A stretch of DNA of 64,000 nt from the NCBI GenBank assembly GCA_016185305.1, contig JACPNV010000079.1, positions 1-64,000 of the forward strand, read 5' to 3'. The notes beneath the pieces are model-generated. The model worked only from the letters and a program-made list of their open reading frames with translations, ran no database searches and was not told where the DNA came from. Position 1 is the first letter of the stretch; every line of letters begins with the position of its first letter. A program made the translations under genes and the position numbers. Source of the stretch: Actinomycetota bacterium (GTDB lineage: Bacteria; Actinomycetota; Acidimicrobiia; Acidimicrobiales; Acidimicrobilacustridaceae). Below, one piece after another: positions 26,043 to 35,333 of the stretch.

Positions 26043-26284
26043 ATCTTGGGCTGGCCTGCGGTGAGGACGCCGCCGCCGATCCCTCCGAGCGCCGAAAACG
26101 GACAGGACTCGTGCGGCCGGATCCAGTCGTGGATCATTGATGTCTCCGACGGCTCGATCAAGCCGGGCCGGCAGTTGCCCTTGCCGTCTGTGAGCCCGCC
26201 AAGGCGACCGTTCGGGAAAAAGCAGAGGTGCCTGTGAACCTCCCACCGCTTCAGCTTCCCACCGATGTGGGTGCTCGGAGAGCG
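26018..26284 (-). pseudogene. C-terminal fragment of a secreted protein gene
   Basis: An 88-codon open stretch with protein-like sequence but no start codon. It reads WEVHRHLCFFPNGRLGG, then NCRPGLIEPSETSMIHDW, and ends with CPFSALGG and CDNQHSS before TGA. Composition (Trp, His, Cys, Asn) is unlike shadow translation in this GC-rich window. The frame is closed by TGA at 26285-26287, and no continuation was found upstream in other frames. It is probably the remnant of an exported protein gene. Its 3' end overlaps the possible start of the HNH gene. Confidence 0.5.
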
Positions 26285-26350
26285 TCAAGCTGCGGCTCGC
26301 GGCATGCGAGCGGCAACAAGTCGATTCTCGCACTACGTCGTCGTGTCGTG

Positions 26351-26527
26351 CTAGCGCGCTGAATCGAGGCGTTCGAGCTGGCTGGCGAGACGGCGGCAGC
26401 GGTGTTGAGCCGCGTTGCGCGCCCAACTGCGCGTCGGGCGCCAGCCGTCGGCGCGGAGCTGCCCGGCCTCGCAGCTGTAACGCCACCCCATGAGCGCTCT
26501 GTGGAGATAGATCCGAACTGTGGGCAT
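26351..26527 (-). CDS. Possible small arginine-rich protein (58 residues)
   Basis: The ORF starts with ATG after CAGGAAGC and reads MPTVRIYLHRALMGWRYSCE, ending with LASQLERLDSAR. It is basic, with two cysteines and no membrane segment. It occupies an otherwise gene-free 600-bp stretch and could equally be a decayed piece of a larger gene. Confidence 0.3.
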   Translation of the reverse strand: MPTVRIYLHRALMGWRYSCEAGQLRADGWRPTRSWARNAAQHRCRRLASQLERLDSAR

Positions 26528-26629
26528 TGCTTCCTGACCTGGAAGTAGCCCGCCTCGTTCGAGACTGTAACGGACTCCTGAACGTCGCCTCTCTTTGATG
26601 TTTGACGTTGAGCGAGGGTTGAAGACAAG

Positions 26630-26654
26630 CAGGGCTTCGCTCTACCGAGCCCTG
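26630..26654 (-). terminator. Hairpin at the end of the BVMO/SDR operon
   Basis: Perfect 7-bp inverted repeat CAGGGCT / AGCCCTG with an 11-base loop. It overlaps the SDR stop codon at 26642-26644. On the minus strand the following bases include TTGTCTTC, so it may act as a weak terminator. Confidence 0.4.
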
Positions 26655-27547
26655 CGAACCCCGGGGCCCGAAGCGGCATCGAGGCCGCCATGGATCGGTG
26701 CGCGCTCGAGGTCGCGCCGGCCGCGCTGGCGCGCGCCGCGGACGATCAGCCGCTGATACAGGCCGGCTGGAAATCGGGACACGAGGTCGACGGCCTTGGC
26801 GTCGACACCGATGAGGACGCGCCTGCGATTTCGTTGCACCGCGGCGAGGATCAACTTCGAAGCCTTCTCGGGCGTCGTTCTCGCGATCTTGTCGAAGTCG
26901 CGACGAGCATCGTCGACGCCACCCGCCATCGGCGCGACGCTGCTGTGCATGCGGGCGTTTCGGGCGATGTTCGTGCGAATGCCGCCCGGGTGAACGGTGG
27001 TGGACGAGACACCGCAGTCCTCGATCTCGAGCTCCATGCGCAAGGCGTCGGTGAAGCCGCGAACGCCGAACTTCGCCGCGTTGTAGGCGGATTGCGTCGG
27101 GATGCTGACGAGTCCGAAGACGCTCGAGACGTTCACGACATGCCCCTCACCAGACGCCTTCAGATGGGGAAGGAACGCTCGCGTGCCGTGCACGACGCCC
27201 CAGAAGTTGATGTTCATCAACCACTCGAAGTCGCTCGGCGACATGGCCTCGATCGTTGCCGCGAGCGCGACACCGGCGTTGTTGAAGATCAGATTCACCT
27301 GGCCGTGGTCAGCAGCCACGCGGTCAGCCCACTCGAAGACGGCCACTCGATCCGCGACGTCGAGCACGAGTGACGTGGCCTTCACCCCCGACCCTTCGCA
27401 CCTCGCCACCGTCGCTGCCAGTCCGCTCTCGTCGACGTCAGCGATCGCCAGGTGCGCTCCCCGGCGGGCGAGCTCGACAGCAAGGGCCCGTCCGATGCCC
27501 GAGCCGGCGCCGGTGATCGCCGCGACGCGACCGTCGAAGGTCTTCAT
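26642..27547 (-). CDS. Short-chain dehydrogenase (SDR), acetoin-reductase-like
   Basis: 301 residues. TGAGSGIG is at 12-19, NNAGVA near 90, catalytic Ser142, and Tyr155-x3-Lys159 in YNAAK. The C-terminus extends past the SDR core (KLILAAVQRNRRRVLIGVDAKAVD), as in SDRs found beside flavin monooxygenases. It is the third gene of the minus-strand operon, 12 bp after the BVMO stop. It probably oxidises an alcohol to the ketone used by the monooxygenase (inference). Confidence 0.88.
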   Translation of the reverse strand: MKTFDGRVAAITGAGSGIGRALAVELARRGAHLAIADVDESGLAATVARCEGSGVKATSLVLDVADRVAVFEWADRVAADHGQVNLIFNNAGVALAATIEAMSPSDFEWLMNINFWGVVHGTRAFLPHLKASGEGHVVNVSSVFGLVSIPTQSAYNAAKFGVRGFTDALRMELEIEDCGVSSTTVHPGGIRTNIARNARMHSSVAPMAGGVDDARRDFDKIARTTPEKASKLILAAVQRNRRRVLIGVDAKAVDLVSRFPAGLYQRLIVRGARQRGRRDLERAPIHGGLDAASGPGVRRAR

Positions 27548-27559
27548 GGTGGAGTCCTC

Positions 27560-29107
27560 TCAGCGGGCGCCGGCCAACGCCGACGACGAATCGACTTTCA
27601 CTGACCCGGGGCAAGAGAGCCCGTCGATAGGCGACCGCGCAGGATTCGAGAGCTCGAGCCCTTCGTCGAGGGCTGCGCGCCGCCGCATCGCGCGGTAGTC
27701 GCGCAGGTAGCTCTGGTACACCTGCCAGGGGAAGCGGTTGCCCTGTTTCGGGAACCGATCGGCGCTGCGTTGGATGTAGCCCGAGTCGAGGCCGAGCAGC
27801 GGGTGCGCGGACACCTCGGTGTCGCGGTTCACCGGCGTCACTTGTCCCATGGCGCGCTCGGCCATCGCGTTCAGCATCCGGCAGACGGCCTCGCACGTGA
27901 GGTCGGCCTTGAGCGTCCATGACGCGTTCGTGTAGCCGACCGCCATGGCGAAGTTCGGGACGTCCTGCAGCATCATGCCCTTGTACGCGAGCTTGCTGGC
28001 GACGTCCACGGGCTCGCCGTCGACGCGCAGCTGCATGCCGCCGATGAAGAGCAGTTCGAGCCCCGTGGCCGGAACGATGATGTCGGCTTCGAGCTTCTCG
28101 CCCGACTCCAACAACACTCCCTGCTCGGTGAAGGTGTCGACGTGGTCGGTCACGATCGACGCGGCGCCGGTGCTGATCGCCTTGAACAGGTCGCCGTCGG
28201 CGACTGCGCACAGCCGTTGATCCCATGGGTTGTAGCGGGGCGTGAAGTGGGTGTCGATGTCGTAGCCGGCAGGAAGCTGCCGTTCGATCCCCTTGCGCAA
28301 CGCCTTCTTGACGAGCTCCGGCCGCCGTTTGCTGAGCCGGTACGAGCCCTGGGTCATGAGCGCGTTGATCCAGCGCAGCAGGAAGGCGGCGAGGGACGCC
28401 GGCAGCAGTTTGCGAACCACTCGCGCGATCGGGTTCCGGGTCGGCACCGAGGCCATGTACGTCGGCGAGCGCTGCAGCATCGTCACGTGCTCGGCCGTCG
28501 CGGCCAGCGACGGAACCAGCGTGACTGCCGTCGCGCCGCTGCCGATGACGACGACTCGCTTGCCCGAGTAGTCGAGGTCTTGGGGCCATGACTGCGGATG
28601 GGCGATGACGCCGTCGAAGCGATCCATCCCCGGGAAGTCAGGCACGTAGCCGCGGTCGTAGCGGTAGTAGCCGCTGCAGGAGAACAGGAACGAACACGTG
28701 AGCTCGACCTGCTCACCGGTATCGGTGCGCTCGGCGCTGACGCGCCAGTGCGCATGCTCGGTGGACCAGTCGGCACGCACGATACGGTGCTGGAACCGGA
28801 TGTTTCGGTCGATGCCGGCCTCGGCCGCGGTGTCCTTGATGTACTGCAGGATCGACGCCCCGTCGGCGATCGACTTCTCTCCCGTCCACGGGCGGAACGG
28901 ATAGCCGAGCGTGTGCATGTCCGAATCGGACCGGATGCCGGGGTAGCGGAAGAGGTCCCACGTTCCGCCGATGACATCGCGTGCCTCGAAGATCGCGTAC
29001 GTGGCCCACGGGCAATCGGTCTGCACGTGATGCGCGGCCCCGATGCCCGAGAGGCCGGCGCCGACGATCAGGACGTCGAGATGTTCGAGCTGTTGGAGCG
29101 GTTGCAC
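27560..29107 (-). CDS. FAD-dependent Baeyer-Villiger-type monooxygenase (EthA-like)
   Basis: 515 residues. The first Rossmann motif is GAGLSGIG (16-23), followed by EARDVIGGTWDLFRYPGIRSDS. The Baeyer-Villiger fingerprint FxGxxxHxxxW is at 164-174 (FDGVIAHPQSW). A second nucleotide motif GSGATA is at 189-194 for NADPH. It should insert oxygen into ketones. The GTG start lies just after the TAG of the upstream hydrolase gene, with GGGGGG serving as ribosome site, so translation is coupled. Confidence 0.92.
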   Translation of the reverse strand: MQPLQQLEHLDVLIVGAGLSGIGAAHHVQTDCPWATYAIFEARDVIGGTWDLFRYPGIRSDSDMHTLGYPFRPWTGEKSIADGASILQYIKDTAAEAGIDRNIRFQHRIVRADWSTEHAHWRVSAERTDTGEQVELTCSFLFSCSGYYRYDRGYVPDFPGMDRFDGVIAHPQSWPQDLDYSGKRVVVIGSGATAVTLVPSLAATAEHVTMLQRSPTYMASVPTRNPIARVVRKLLPASLAAFLLRWINALMTQGSYRLSKRRPELVKKALRKGIERQLPAGYDIDTHFTPRYNPWDQRLCAVADGDLFKAISTGAASIVTDHVDTFTEQGVLLESGEKLEADIIVPATGLELLFIGGMQLRVDGEPVDVASKLAYKGMMLQDVPNFAMAVGYTNASWTLKADLTCEAVCRMLNAMAERAMGQVTPVNRDTEVSAHPLLGLDSGYIQRSADRFPKQGNRFPWQVYQSYLRDYRAMRRRAALDEGLELSNPARSPIDGLSCPGSVKVDSSSALAGAR

Positions 29108-29117
29108 CTCAGCCCCC

Positions 29118-29996
29118 CTAGGCCGCGGCCGCAGCGGGTGCGGTCAGCTTGTCGTTCAACGAGCCATCCACACCGAACAGCTCTTCACGCCACTTGGCAA
29201 CGAGCTCCGTGGTGTCGCGGTCGTCGGGATGGAAGCCGGGTCGGTCGTAGTCGCGGAGCCGTTCCCAGAGCTCGGGTTGCATGAACGGCGTCTGCTTGAA
29301 GTGTCGCCAGCTGCGGCGGAGTCGACCGGGCCGGTAGGTCGCGCGATCGCCGAGCAACGACAGCATCATCTGCACGACCGTGGCGACGACGAACGCTATC
29401 CGGATGACCTTCATGGTCATCACCCGCGTGCGCTCGCGGCCGCCGACGGCCCGGTACACGTCGAACGCGACGGCCTTGTGCTCGGACTCCTCGAGTGCGT
29501 GCCAGACGAACAGCTCTCGTACGGTCTGGTGGTCGATGAGGTTCCGCATGGTCTCATCGGTGAGGGTGAGCTCGGCGAGTGTCGCGGTGAAGTGCTCGAG
29601 TGCGGCGGTGACGGCAAGGTTGTTCTCGGGGGACAGCATCCGCTCTCGTGTCGTCAGGACTCGACGAACGACTCGCTCGGCACGCTTGGACGGGTAGCCC
29701 AATGCATCGAGCCGACCATTGAGCGCGCGGTGCTCGCGACCATGGATCGATTCCTGCCCGATGAAACCCGCGACCTGACGTTTCAGCTCCGGATCGGTGA
29801 TCTCGCTGCGGTAATGCCGCACGGAGCGGACGAAGAAGTCCTCGCCGTCGGGGAACACCGCCGACAGCGACGCCACGAGGTGGCTCATGATGAGGTCGTC
29901 GCCCGCGGCGAAGTGCTTGGGCAGGTCGTGGAGCGATTCCTCGAAGGAGATCCGCCGGGTCGGCACGGTTCGTTGCGGTGTCAGGGAAGTGGTCAC
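29118..29996 (-). CDS. Predicted metal-dependent hydrolase (COG3687/PF10118 family)
   Basis: 292 residues, mostly helical, with di-metal-type motifs: HLVASLSAVFPDGEDFF, FIGQESIHGREH (E-x2-H) and WHALEESEHKAVAFDVY (E-x2-H). A hydrophobic segment follows near residue 200. The pattern recalls ferritin-like di-iron proteins. It is the first gene of the hydrolase-BVMO-SDR operon, divergent from the TetR gene. The reaction is unknown. Confidence 0.82.
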   Translation of the reverse strand: MTTSLTPQRTVPTRRISFEESLHDLPKHFAAGDDLIMSHLVASLSAVFPDGEDFFVRSVRHYRSEITDPELKRQVAGFIGQESIHGREHRALNGRLDALGYPSKRAERVVRRVLTTRERMLSPENNLAVTAALEHFTATLAELTLTDETMRNLIDHQTVRELFVWHALEESEHKAVAFDVYRAVGGRERTRVMTMKVIRIAFVVATVVQMMLSLLGDRATYRPGRLRRSWRHFKQTPFMQPELWERLRDYDRPGFHPDDRDTTELVAKWREELFGVDGSLNDKLTAPAAAAA

Positions 29997-30014
29997 ACGA
30001 GAACCCTAGAGGAT

Positions 30015-30039
30015 TTGAGTATTTCACTCAATCACTCAA
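30015..30039. promoter_or_regulatory. Palindromic operator between hydrolase operon and TetR gene
   Basis: TTGAGT (30015-30020) and ACTCAA (30026-30031) form a perfect inverted repeat with a 5-bp spacer. A second ACTCAA half-site follows at 30034-30039. It lies in the 61-bp gap between two divergent start codons, in an AT-rich patch. It is very likely the binding site of the adjacent TetR protein, controlling both directions. Confidence 0.7.
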
Positions 30040-30057
30040 TTTGTTATCTTGGTCACC

Positions 30058-30702
30058 GTGCCAACCGAAGCCGACGCAGCGACACCCCAACGAAAAGGGG
30101 CCGCCACGCGCCAGACCATCCTCGAGGCCGCCATCATCCGATTCGGCCGCGAGGGCTACCGCTCGACATCGGTCGCCGACATCGCCCGCGACGCCGGCGT
30201 CGGGTCGACAATCACGTATGCCTACTTCCCCAACAAGGAAGCCCTGTTCCTCGCGGCGCTCGACGAGGACGCGGCCGGGGTCATCGCCGAAGGGGTCTCC
30301 GCGACGCTCGGGGCCGACAGCGCGAAATGGAGCCAGTCATTGATGATCACGTTGCTTTCGGCGGTCGACCATCATCCGTTGGCCCGTCGAGTGCTCGCCG
30401 GGCTCGAGCCCCACGTCACCGACCGGATGGTCGACATCCCCGCCCTGGCGCAGCTCCGGAAGTCGATCGCTGAGCGCCTTCGCGCCGATCAGATGGCCGG
30501 ACGAGTCCGCGCCGACATCGATCCGGTCTCGATTGCCAACGGCGCGGTCGCGATCACACTCTCGTTGCTCATGTCGATGCTGCAGTTCGGTACGAAAGGC
30601 GCCGAGGTCTACGGCGACGACGTGCTCGCCGTCTTCGAAGCCGCCATCCAACGGACCCCGAGCTTCGATCGGCCGAAGGAGCGCCGCCCACGCCGCCGCT
30701 GA
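30058..30702 (+). CDS. TetR/AcrR family transcriptional regulator
   Basis: About 214 residues. The DNA-binding domain is TRQTILEAAIIRFGREGYRS followed by VADIARDAGVGSTITYAYFPNKEALF. The GTG at 30058 is preferred to an upstream TTG because the upstream codons fall near the operator. It probably represses the divergent hydrolase-BVMO-SDR operon. Confidence 0.9.
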   Translation: MPTEADAATPQRKGAATRQTILEAAIIRFGREGYRSTSVADIARDAGVGSTITYAYFPNKEALFLAALDEDAAGVIAEGVSATLGADSAKWSQSLMITLLSAVDHHPLARRVLAGLEPHVTDRMVDIPALAQLRKSIAERLRADQMAGRVRADIDPVSIANGAVAITLSLLMSMLQFGTKGAEVYGDDVLAVFEAAIQRTPSFDRPKERRPRRR

Positions 30703-30829
30703 TCGGTCGGTGCGGGAAGGCGCCCCCGCTTAACAGTCCGACGCCACCCAGCCTTGAGAAGGCGTGGTCCTTCGAGCGAACGGAGGCAGAAGGTGTTCGG
30801 CGACCACTCGTCCTCCATGTGAGCGTTCG

Positions 30830-31297
30830 TCAGCTGGCGGATCGAACGGTGCGTTCGAGGATGCCCAGAGTGGCCTTCAACGCAGACTCGGGGATTATCG
30901 GCCAGGTCCCATCGGGCTTCCACTTCTCGTCCACCTGAGACCAGTCGTAGAGAGAGGTGACCAAGGTGCCACCATCGACCGGCTCGAGCCGGTAGCCGTA
31001 GTAGTGGCCGATGCTGGGGAAGTTCGGGCCGGAGACCTCCCAGGTGATGAACCGGTCCCGTTCGAAGCCAGTGATCGTGACGGTCACGTCGTACTTCCCC
31101 ATGGGAAGATCGCCGAGCGCCTCTCGATCCATGTGGATCACGAACGTGTCCCCCACCGCGTGTGCCGGCTCGCCGGATGCATCCTGCAGCATCCCCGACG
31201 CGTCGATGGCGACGTGCCCTCTCGGGCTGCTCACGATCTCGAAGATCTTGGCGGCGTCGGCCGGAATCGTTCGCTGCACTTCGAAGCGCTCGTTCAT
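30830..31297 (-). CDS. SRPBCC family protein
   Basis: 155 residues with START/Bet v1-like pattern: FEVQRTIPADAAKIFEIVSSPRGHVAID, then FERDRFITWEVSGP and a C-terminal helix ALKATLGILERTV. Such proteins bind hydrophobic ligands or act as cyclases/stress proteins. No function can be assigned. Gene is monocistronic, facing the TetR gene end. Confidence 0.75.
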   Translation of the reverse strand: MNERFEVQRTIPADAAKIFEIVSSPRGHVAIDASGMLQDASGEPAHAVGDTFVIHMDREALGDLPMGKYDVTVTITGFERDRFITWEVSGPNFPSIGHYYGYRLEPVDGGTLVTSLYDWSQVDEKWKPDGTWPIIPESALKATLGILERTVRSAS

Positions 31298-31628
31298 GGC
31301 GCCATTGTCGCAGGAGGCAAGTCATCGATGTCGGCCTGGACCCGGCTGAGGCCTGCGTTCGGCGAGGTCAACGCAACTTGTCGCGCCGGCGCCGGAGCAC
31401 CCGGCAGGGCCACCCACGCCCAAGCGATGTGGTGCCGGTGAAGTCAACGTCCGTGACGGTGGCCTCGCCCGACGGGGCGATCCTCACGCCGTGCGGCGAA
31501 CCGCGAATCGCGGGAGCGGCCGTCGTTCACGACCCAACGGCAACGGGCGGGCCAGCTTGTCCGGTTCCTCGATCGTCGGGAGGGCGCGGTTGGCCGCCCG
31601 CGCCCGCCTCGAGGACGACGACTCCAGG
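31298..31628. other. Intergenic stretch without recognised gene
   Basis: About 330 bp between the SRPBCC start and the cupin stop. A GTG-initiated frame on the plus strand runs from 31441 into the cupin antisense but has no homology or ribosome site. No RNA gene or strong hairpin seen. Confidence 0.4.
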
Positions 31629-32006
31629 TCAGGTGCCGTGGGCCGCCTGCATCCCTGCCTTGACCGCAGCCTCGGTTGCGGCGAGCTCGTCGGCGGGGCT
31701 GAACATCACGAACTCCGTGCCGGCTTCGGCGGCCGGCGTATGGCCAGGCGTCATGTAGAAGGCGTCGCCGGCCTCGAAGACTTCCATGCGGTCGCCGTAG
31801 GTGACGGTCATGCGGCCCTCGAGGATGTAGCCCCAGTGCGGACACGAGCAGTGTTCTCCTGGCAGCGCCTTCAGCATCGGGGCCAGATCGTGAGTCTCAC
31901 GGATAGACACGAAGTTGACGGTGTACCCATCGAGATCGCTCGACCGGTCCTCCGCGACGGTGAAGTCGACCACCTCGTCGGTGGTGTCCTTCGATACCTT
32001 GGGCAT
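31629..32006 (-). CDS. Cupin domain protein
   Basis: 125 residues with a single cupin barrel: LPGEHCSCPHWGYILEGRMTV (His and Glu of motif 1) and FEAGDAFYMTPGHTPAAEAG (motif 2 with His). The start at 32006 has AAGGAG upstream; the longer ORF reading is antisense to the next gene. Cupins of this type bind metals or small ligands; the role is unknown. Confidence 0.8.
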   Translation of the reverse strand: MPKVSKDTTDEVVDFTVAEDRSSDLDGYTVNFVSIRETHDLAPMLKALPGEHCSCPHWGYILEGRMTVTYGDRMEVFEAGDAFYMTPGHTPAAEAGTEFVMFSPADELAATEAAVKAGMQAAHGT

Positions 32007-32015
32007 GGTGGTTCT

Positions 32016-32043
32016 CCTTGTTGGGGTTGCCTTGTTGGGGTTG
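32016..32043. repeat. 14-bp tandem duplication
   Basis: CCTTGTTGGGGTTG occurs twice in direct succession just upstream of the cupin gene. The duplicate ends close to the ribosome binding site of that gene. It is probably a simple slippage duplication. Confidence 0.7.
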
Positions 32044-32187
32044 TCTTCGGGCGCCTGCGCGCGATCTTCGAGGTGGCGATCGATCATGAGACCGATGACG
32101 GCGACAGGGCCAACGTACGAATTCCGTGGAGACACGTCATGGGGCAACTGCCTCATGTTTGGAAGGCATGACCTAGCCTCGCCTCCT

Positions 32188-33760
32188 ATGGGCGAGTTGG
32201 CCGATCGACCGCACCTTCGAATGGCAGAGCTCGTCGCGGCGTTGTCCCTCGGAATCGATCTCGGCTTCGGACAACGATGGAGCGCGTGCTGCGGCAATGC
32301 CTCATCGCCACCCGGCTGGCCGAGCGCGTCGGGCTCGACGACTACCAGCGCGCGGGCGTCTACTACACGGCGTTGCTGATCAACGTGGGTTGCCATACCG
32401 ATGCTCACGAGCAGGCGAAGTGGTTCGGCGACGACATCGACCTGAAGGCCGACAAGTACACGTACGAACCCAAGACCTTCCGAGAAGCCGTCGCCGGGCT
32501 CCGCCGTTTCGGCGCGGGCAACCCGCCGCTGCAACGAGTGCGGACCGGTGTCGAGTTCGCTCTCCACGGACGCCACGATCTGGAAGGAATGATCGCCCGT
32601 CACGCCAAGATGGCCCAGATGCTGGCCGAAGAGCTCGGCCTGTCCGACGCGGCGTGCGAGGAGCTCGGCGACGCGTACGAGCAATGGGATGGCAAGGGTT
32701 GGCCCGGAGAGCTAGCGGGACAAAACATCCCGATAGCGGCGAGGATCGCACAGCTCGCCGAGTACGTCGAAGTCGCCCACCGGTTGCAAGGGGTCGATGC
32801 CGCTCGGGCGGTTGCGCTGCGACGCGCCGGATCTCAGTTCGATCCGGCGCTGTCCGAGCTGGTCGATGCACACGCTGCGGAGATCTTCGGCGGCCTCGAC
32901 GAGGCCGGCACGTGGGCGGCGGTGATCGACGCCGAACCCGTGCTGACGGTCGTGTTGTCAGATCAGCAGGTCGATTCGGCGCTGCTGGCGATCGCCAACT
33001 ACGTCGATCTCAAGTCGCCATTCACTCTCGGTCATTCCCGGGCCGTAGCCGGTCTGGCGGCGGCGGCGTCGAAGCTCGGACTGGACGATGCAGAAGTCCA
33101 CTCGCTCCGGCGCGCCGGGCTCGTTCACGGCTTCGGACGGCTCGGTGTATCGAACGGCATCTGGGACAAGGCCGGTCCGCTCGCCGCCGGCGAATGGGAG
33201 CGCGTGCGAATGCAGCCGTACTTCACCGGACGGATGCTCCAGCAATCCCACGCGCTCGCACCGCTCGGCGCGCTGGCGATCCAGCACCGTGAACGACTGG
33301 ACGGCTCGGGGTATCCCCGCGGGCTGTCTGGCGCCGCGATCTCCCGGCCGGCGCGGGTGCTGGGAGCGGCCGACGCTACCAATCGATGCGTGAGCCGCGT
33401 CCGCACCGACCGGCACTGACCGCCGATGCCGCGGCTGACGAGCTTCGAGCAGAAGTGAAGGCCGGCCGACTCGACACCGACGCCTTCAACGCCGTGCTCG
33501 TCGCGGCCGGACACCGTGTCGGCCGACGGCGCGAAGGACCGGCCGGACTCACCGTCCGCGAGGTTGACGTTCTTCGGCTCCTCGCCCGCGGCCTCTCGAG
33601 CAAGGAGATCTCGGCACGACTGGTGATCTCACCGAAGACGGTCCGCAACCATATCGAGCACATCTACGCCAAGACCGGAGCATCGAGCCGCGTCACCGCG
33701 AGCCTCTTCGCCATGCAACCCGGCCTGCTACCGGACGACTGTCGCACGAGCACCCGATGA
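32188..33760 (+). pseudogene. HD-domain / LuxR-type HTH regulator, interrupted by two frameshifts
   Basis: Three consecutive frames together encode one protein of about 524 residues. It starts MGELADRPHLRMAELVAALS. A frame change at about 32275 restores PMERVLRQCLIATRLAERVG. The HD-type phosphohydrolase core follows (duplicated HD/GYP-like segments; RLDGSGYPRGLSG with HRE). A second change at about 33376 (AADA to YQSMREPRPHRP) leads into a LuxR helix-turn-helix: LTVREVDVLRLLARGLSSKE and PKTVRNHIEHIYAKTG. Each change is a single missing base. Either the gene is recently inactivated or the assembly has errors. Confidence 0.8.
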
Positions 33761-33778
33761 GCCGTACAGCATGCGGGC

Positions 33779-35203
33779 TCAGATGTCGTAGTAGAGGTGG
33801 AACTCCCACGGGTGGGGGCGGAGTCGCATCGGGTCGATCTCGTTCTCGCGCTTGTAGGAGATCCAGGTCTCGATCAGGTCGTCGGTGAAGACGCCGCCGG
33901 CCTTCAGGAAGTCCTGGTCGGCCTCCAACGCGTCGAGCGCTTCGTCGAGCGAGCCGGGCACCTGCGGAACCTTCGCCAGATCCTCGGGCGGCAGGTCGTA
34001 GAGGTCTTTGTCGACCGGCGCGGGCGGCTCGATGCGGTTCTGGATGCCGTCGAGGCCCGCCATCAGCATCGCCGAGAAGGCGAGATAGGGGTTGCACGAC
34101 GGATCGGGGCAGCGGAACTCGAGGCGCTTGGCCTTCGGGCTCTGCGAGTAGAGCGGGATGCGCACCGAGGCCGAACGGTTGCGTTGCGAGTACACGAGGT
34201 TGACGGGCGCCTCGTAGCCCGGCACCAACCGCTTGTACGAGTTGGTAGTGGGGTTGGAGAAGGCGATGACGGAGCGGGCGTGTGTCAACAGACCGCCGAT
34301 GTACCAGCGGGCGTTGTCAGACAGACCCGCGTACCCCGCTTCGTCGTAGAACGTGGGCTCGCCGCCCTTCCACAGCGACTGGTGCACGTGCATGCCCGAA
34401 CCATTGTCCTCGAACACGGGCTTGGGCATGAACGTCGCCGTCTTGCCGTTGCGCCAGGCGACGTTCTTGACGATGTACTTGTAGAGCATCAGCTTGTCGG
34501 CCATCAGCAACAGCGTGTCGAAGCGCATGTCGATCTCGGCCTGCCCCGCGGTGCCGACCTCGTGGTGGTGCACCTCGATGTCGATGCCCGCGTCGATCAT
34601 CGTGAGGATCATCTCGGACCGGATGTCTTGCATCTGGTCCATGGGTGGGACCGGGAAGTAGCCCTCCTTGTACCGGGGCTTGTAGCCGAGGTTCGGCTGC
34701 TCGTCGCGCGCGGTGTTCCACGACGCCTCGATCGAGTCGACCGAATAGAACGCGGAGTGCTGGTCCTGACCGAACCGCACGTCGTCGAAGATGAAGAACT
34801 CGGCCTCGGGACCGAAGTACGCCTTGTCGGCGATGCCGGTACTGCGGACGTACTCTTCCGCCTTCTTCGCGACATAGCGCGGATCTCGGGAGTAGTTCTC
34901 GTGCGTGATGGGGTCGTGCACCCAGCAGTTGATGTTGAGCGTTTTGTGCTGCGTGAACGGATCGATCACTGCCGTGTTGGGATCGGGCTTGAGAATCATG
35001 TCGGATTCCTGGATCTCCTGGAACCCTCGGATCGACGAGCCGTCGAACCCGTACCCGTCGTCGAACACCTCCTCGGTGAGCTCGGAGACCGGCACCGAGA
35101 AGTGCTGCATCAGGCCGGGCAGATCGCAGAACCTGATGTCGACGATCTGGACGCCTTCGTCCCTGGCGTACTCCACAACCTCTTTGGGGGTGCGTTCCTG
35201 CAC
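33779..35203 (-). CDS. glnA: Glutamine synthetase type I
   Basis: 474 residues, the usual length of GSI-beta. Signatures: [19 protein letters not shown], the metal ligand segment [58 protein letters not shown], and [17 protein letters not shown] tyrosine near the C-terminus ([12 protein letters not shown]) matches the adenylylation loop targeted by GlnE, which is present in this window. A good ribosome site (TTAGGAGGAA) precedes the ATG. Confidence 0.95.
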   Translation of the reverse strand: MQERTPKEVVEYARDEGVQIVDIRFCDLPGLMQHFSVPVSELTEEVFDDGYGFDGSSIRGFQEIQESDMILKPDPNTAVIDPFTQHKTLNINCWVHDPITHENYSRDPRYVAKKAEEYVRSTGIADKAYFGPEAEFFIFDDVRFGQDQHSAFYSVDSIEASWNTARDEQPNLGYKPRYKEGYFPVPPMDQMQDIRSEMILTMIDAGIDIEVHHHEVGTAGQAEIDMRFDTLLLMADKLMLYKYIVKNVAWRNGKTATFMPKPVFEDNGSGMHVHQSLWKGGEPTFYDEAGYAGLSDNARWYIGGLLTHARSVIAFSNPTTNSYKRLVPGYEAPVNLVYSQRNRSASVRIPLYSQSPKAKRLEFRCPDPSCNPYLAFSAMLMAGLDGIQNRIEPPAPVDKDLYDLPPEDLAKVPQVPGSLDEALDALEADQDFLKAGGVFTDDLIETWISYKRENEIDPMRLRPHPWEFHLYYDI

Positions 35204-35254
35204 GGTTCCTCCTAAGGCAACTCAGCTTCCCGTATGGCCGGGCAGGACACTATC

Positions 35255-35292
35255 GAAAGAAAAGCGTGAGGGAGCGGCGAGCGCTCCCTCAC
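35255..35292 (-). terminator. Rho-independent terminator of glnII
   Basis: Perfect 11-bp stem GTGAGGGAGCG / CGCTCCCTCAC with a 5-base loop (35266-35292). On the minus strand it is followed by CGCTTTTCTTTC. It lies 41 bp past the glnII stop and separates it from glnA. Confidence 0.8.
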
Positions 35293-35333
35293 TACACACC
35301 CGTAATTCGTCTACGGACGTCGACGCCGTCGCG

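Noticed and set aside
31444-31628. Open frames in the gap before the cupin gene
   Set aside because: They run into antisense of the cupin gene and lack any recognisable motif.
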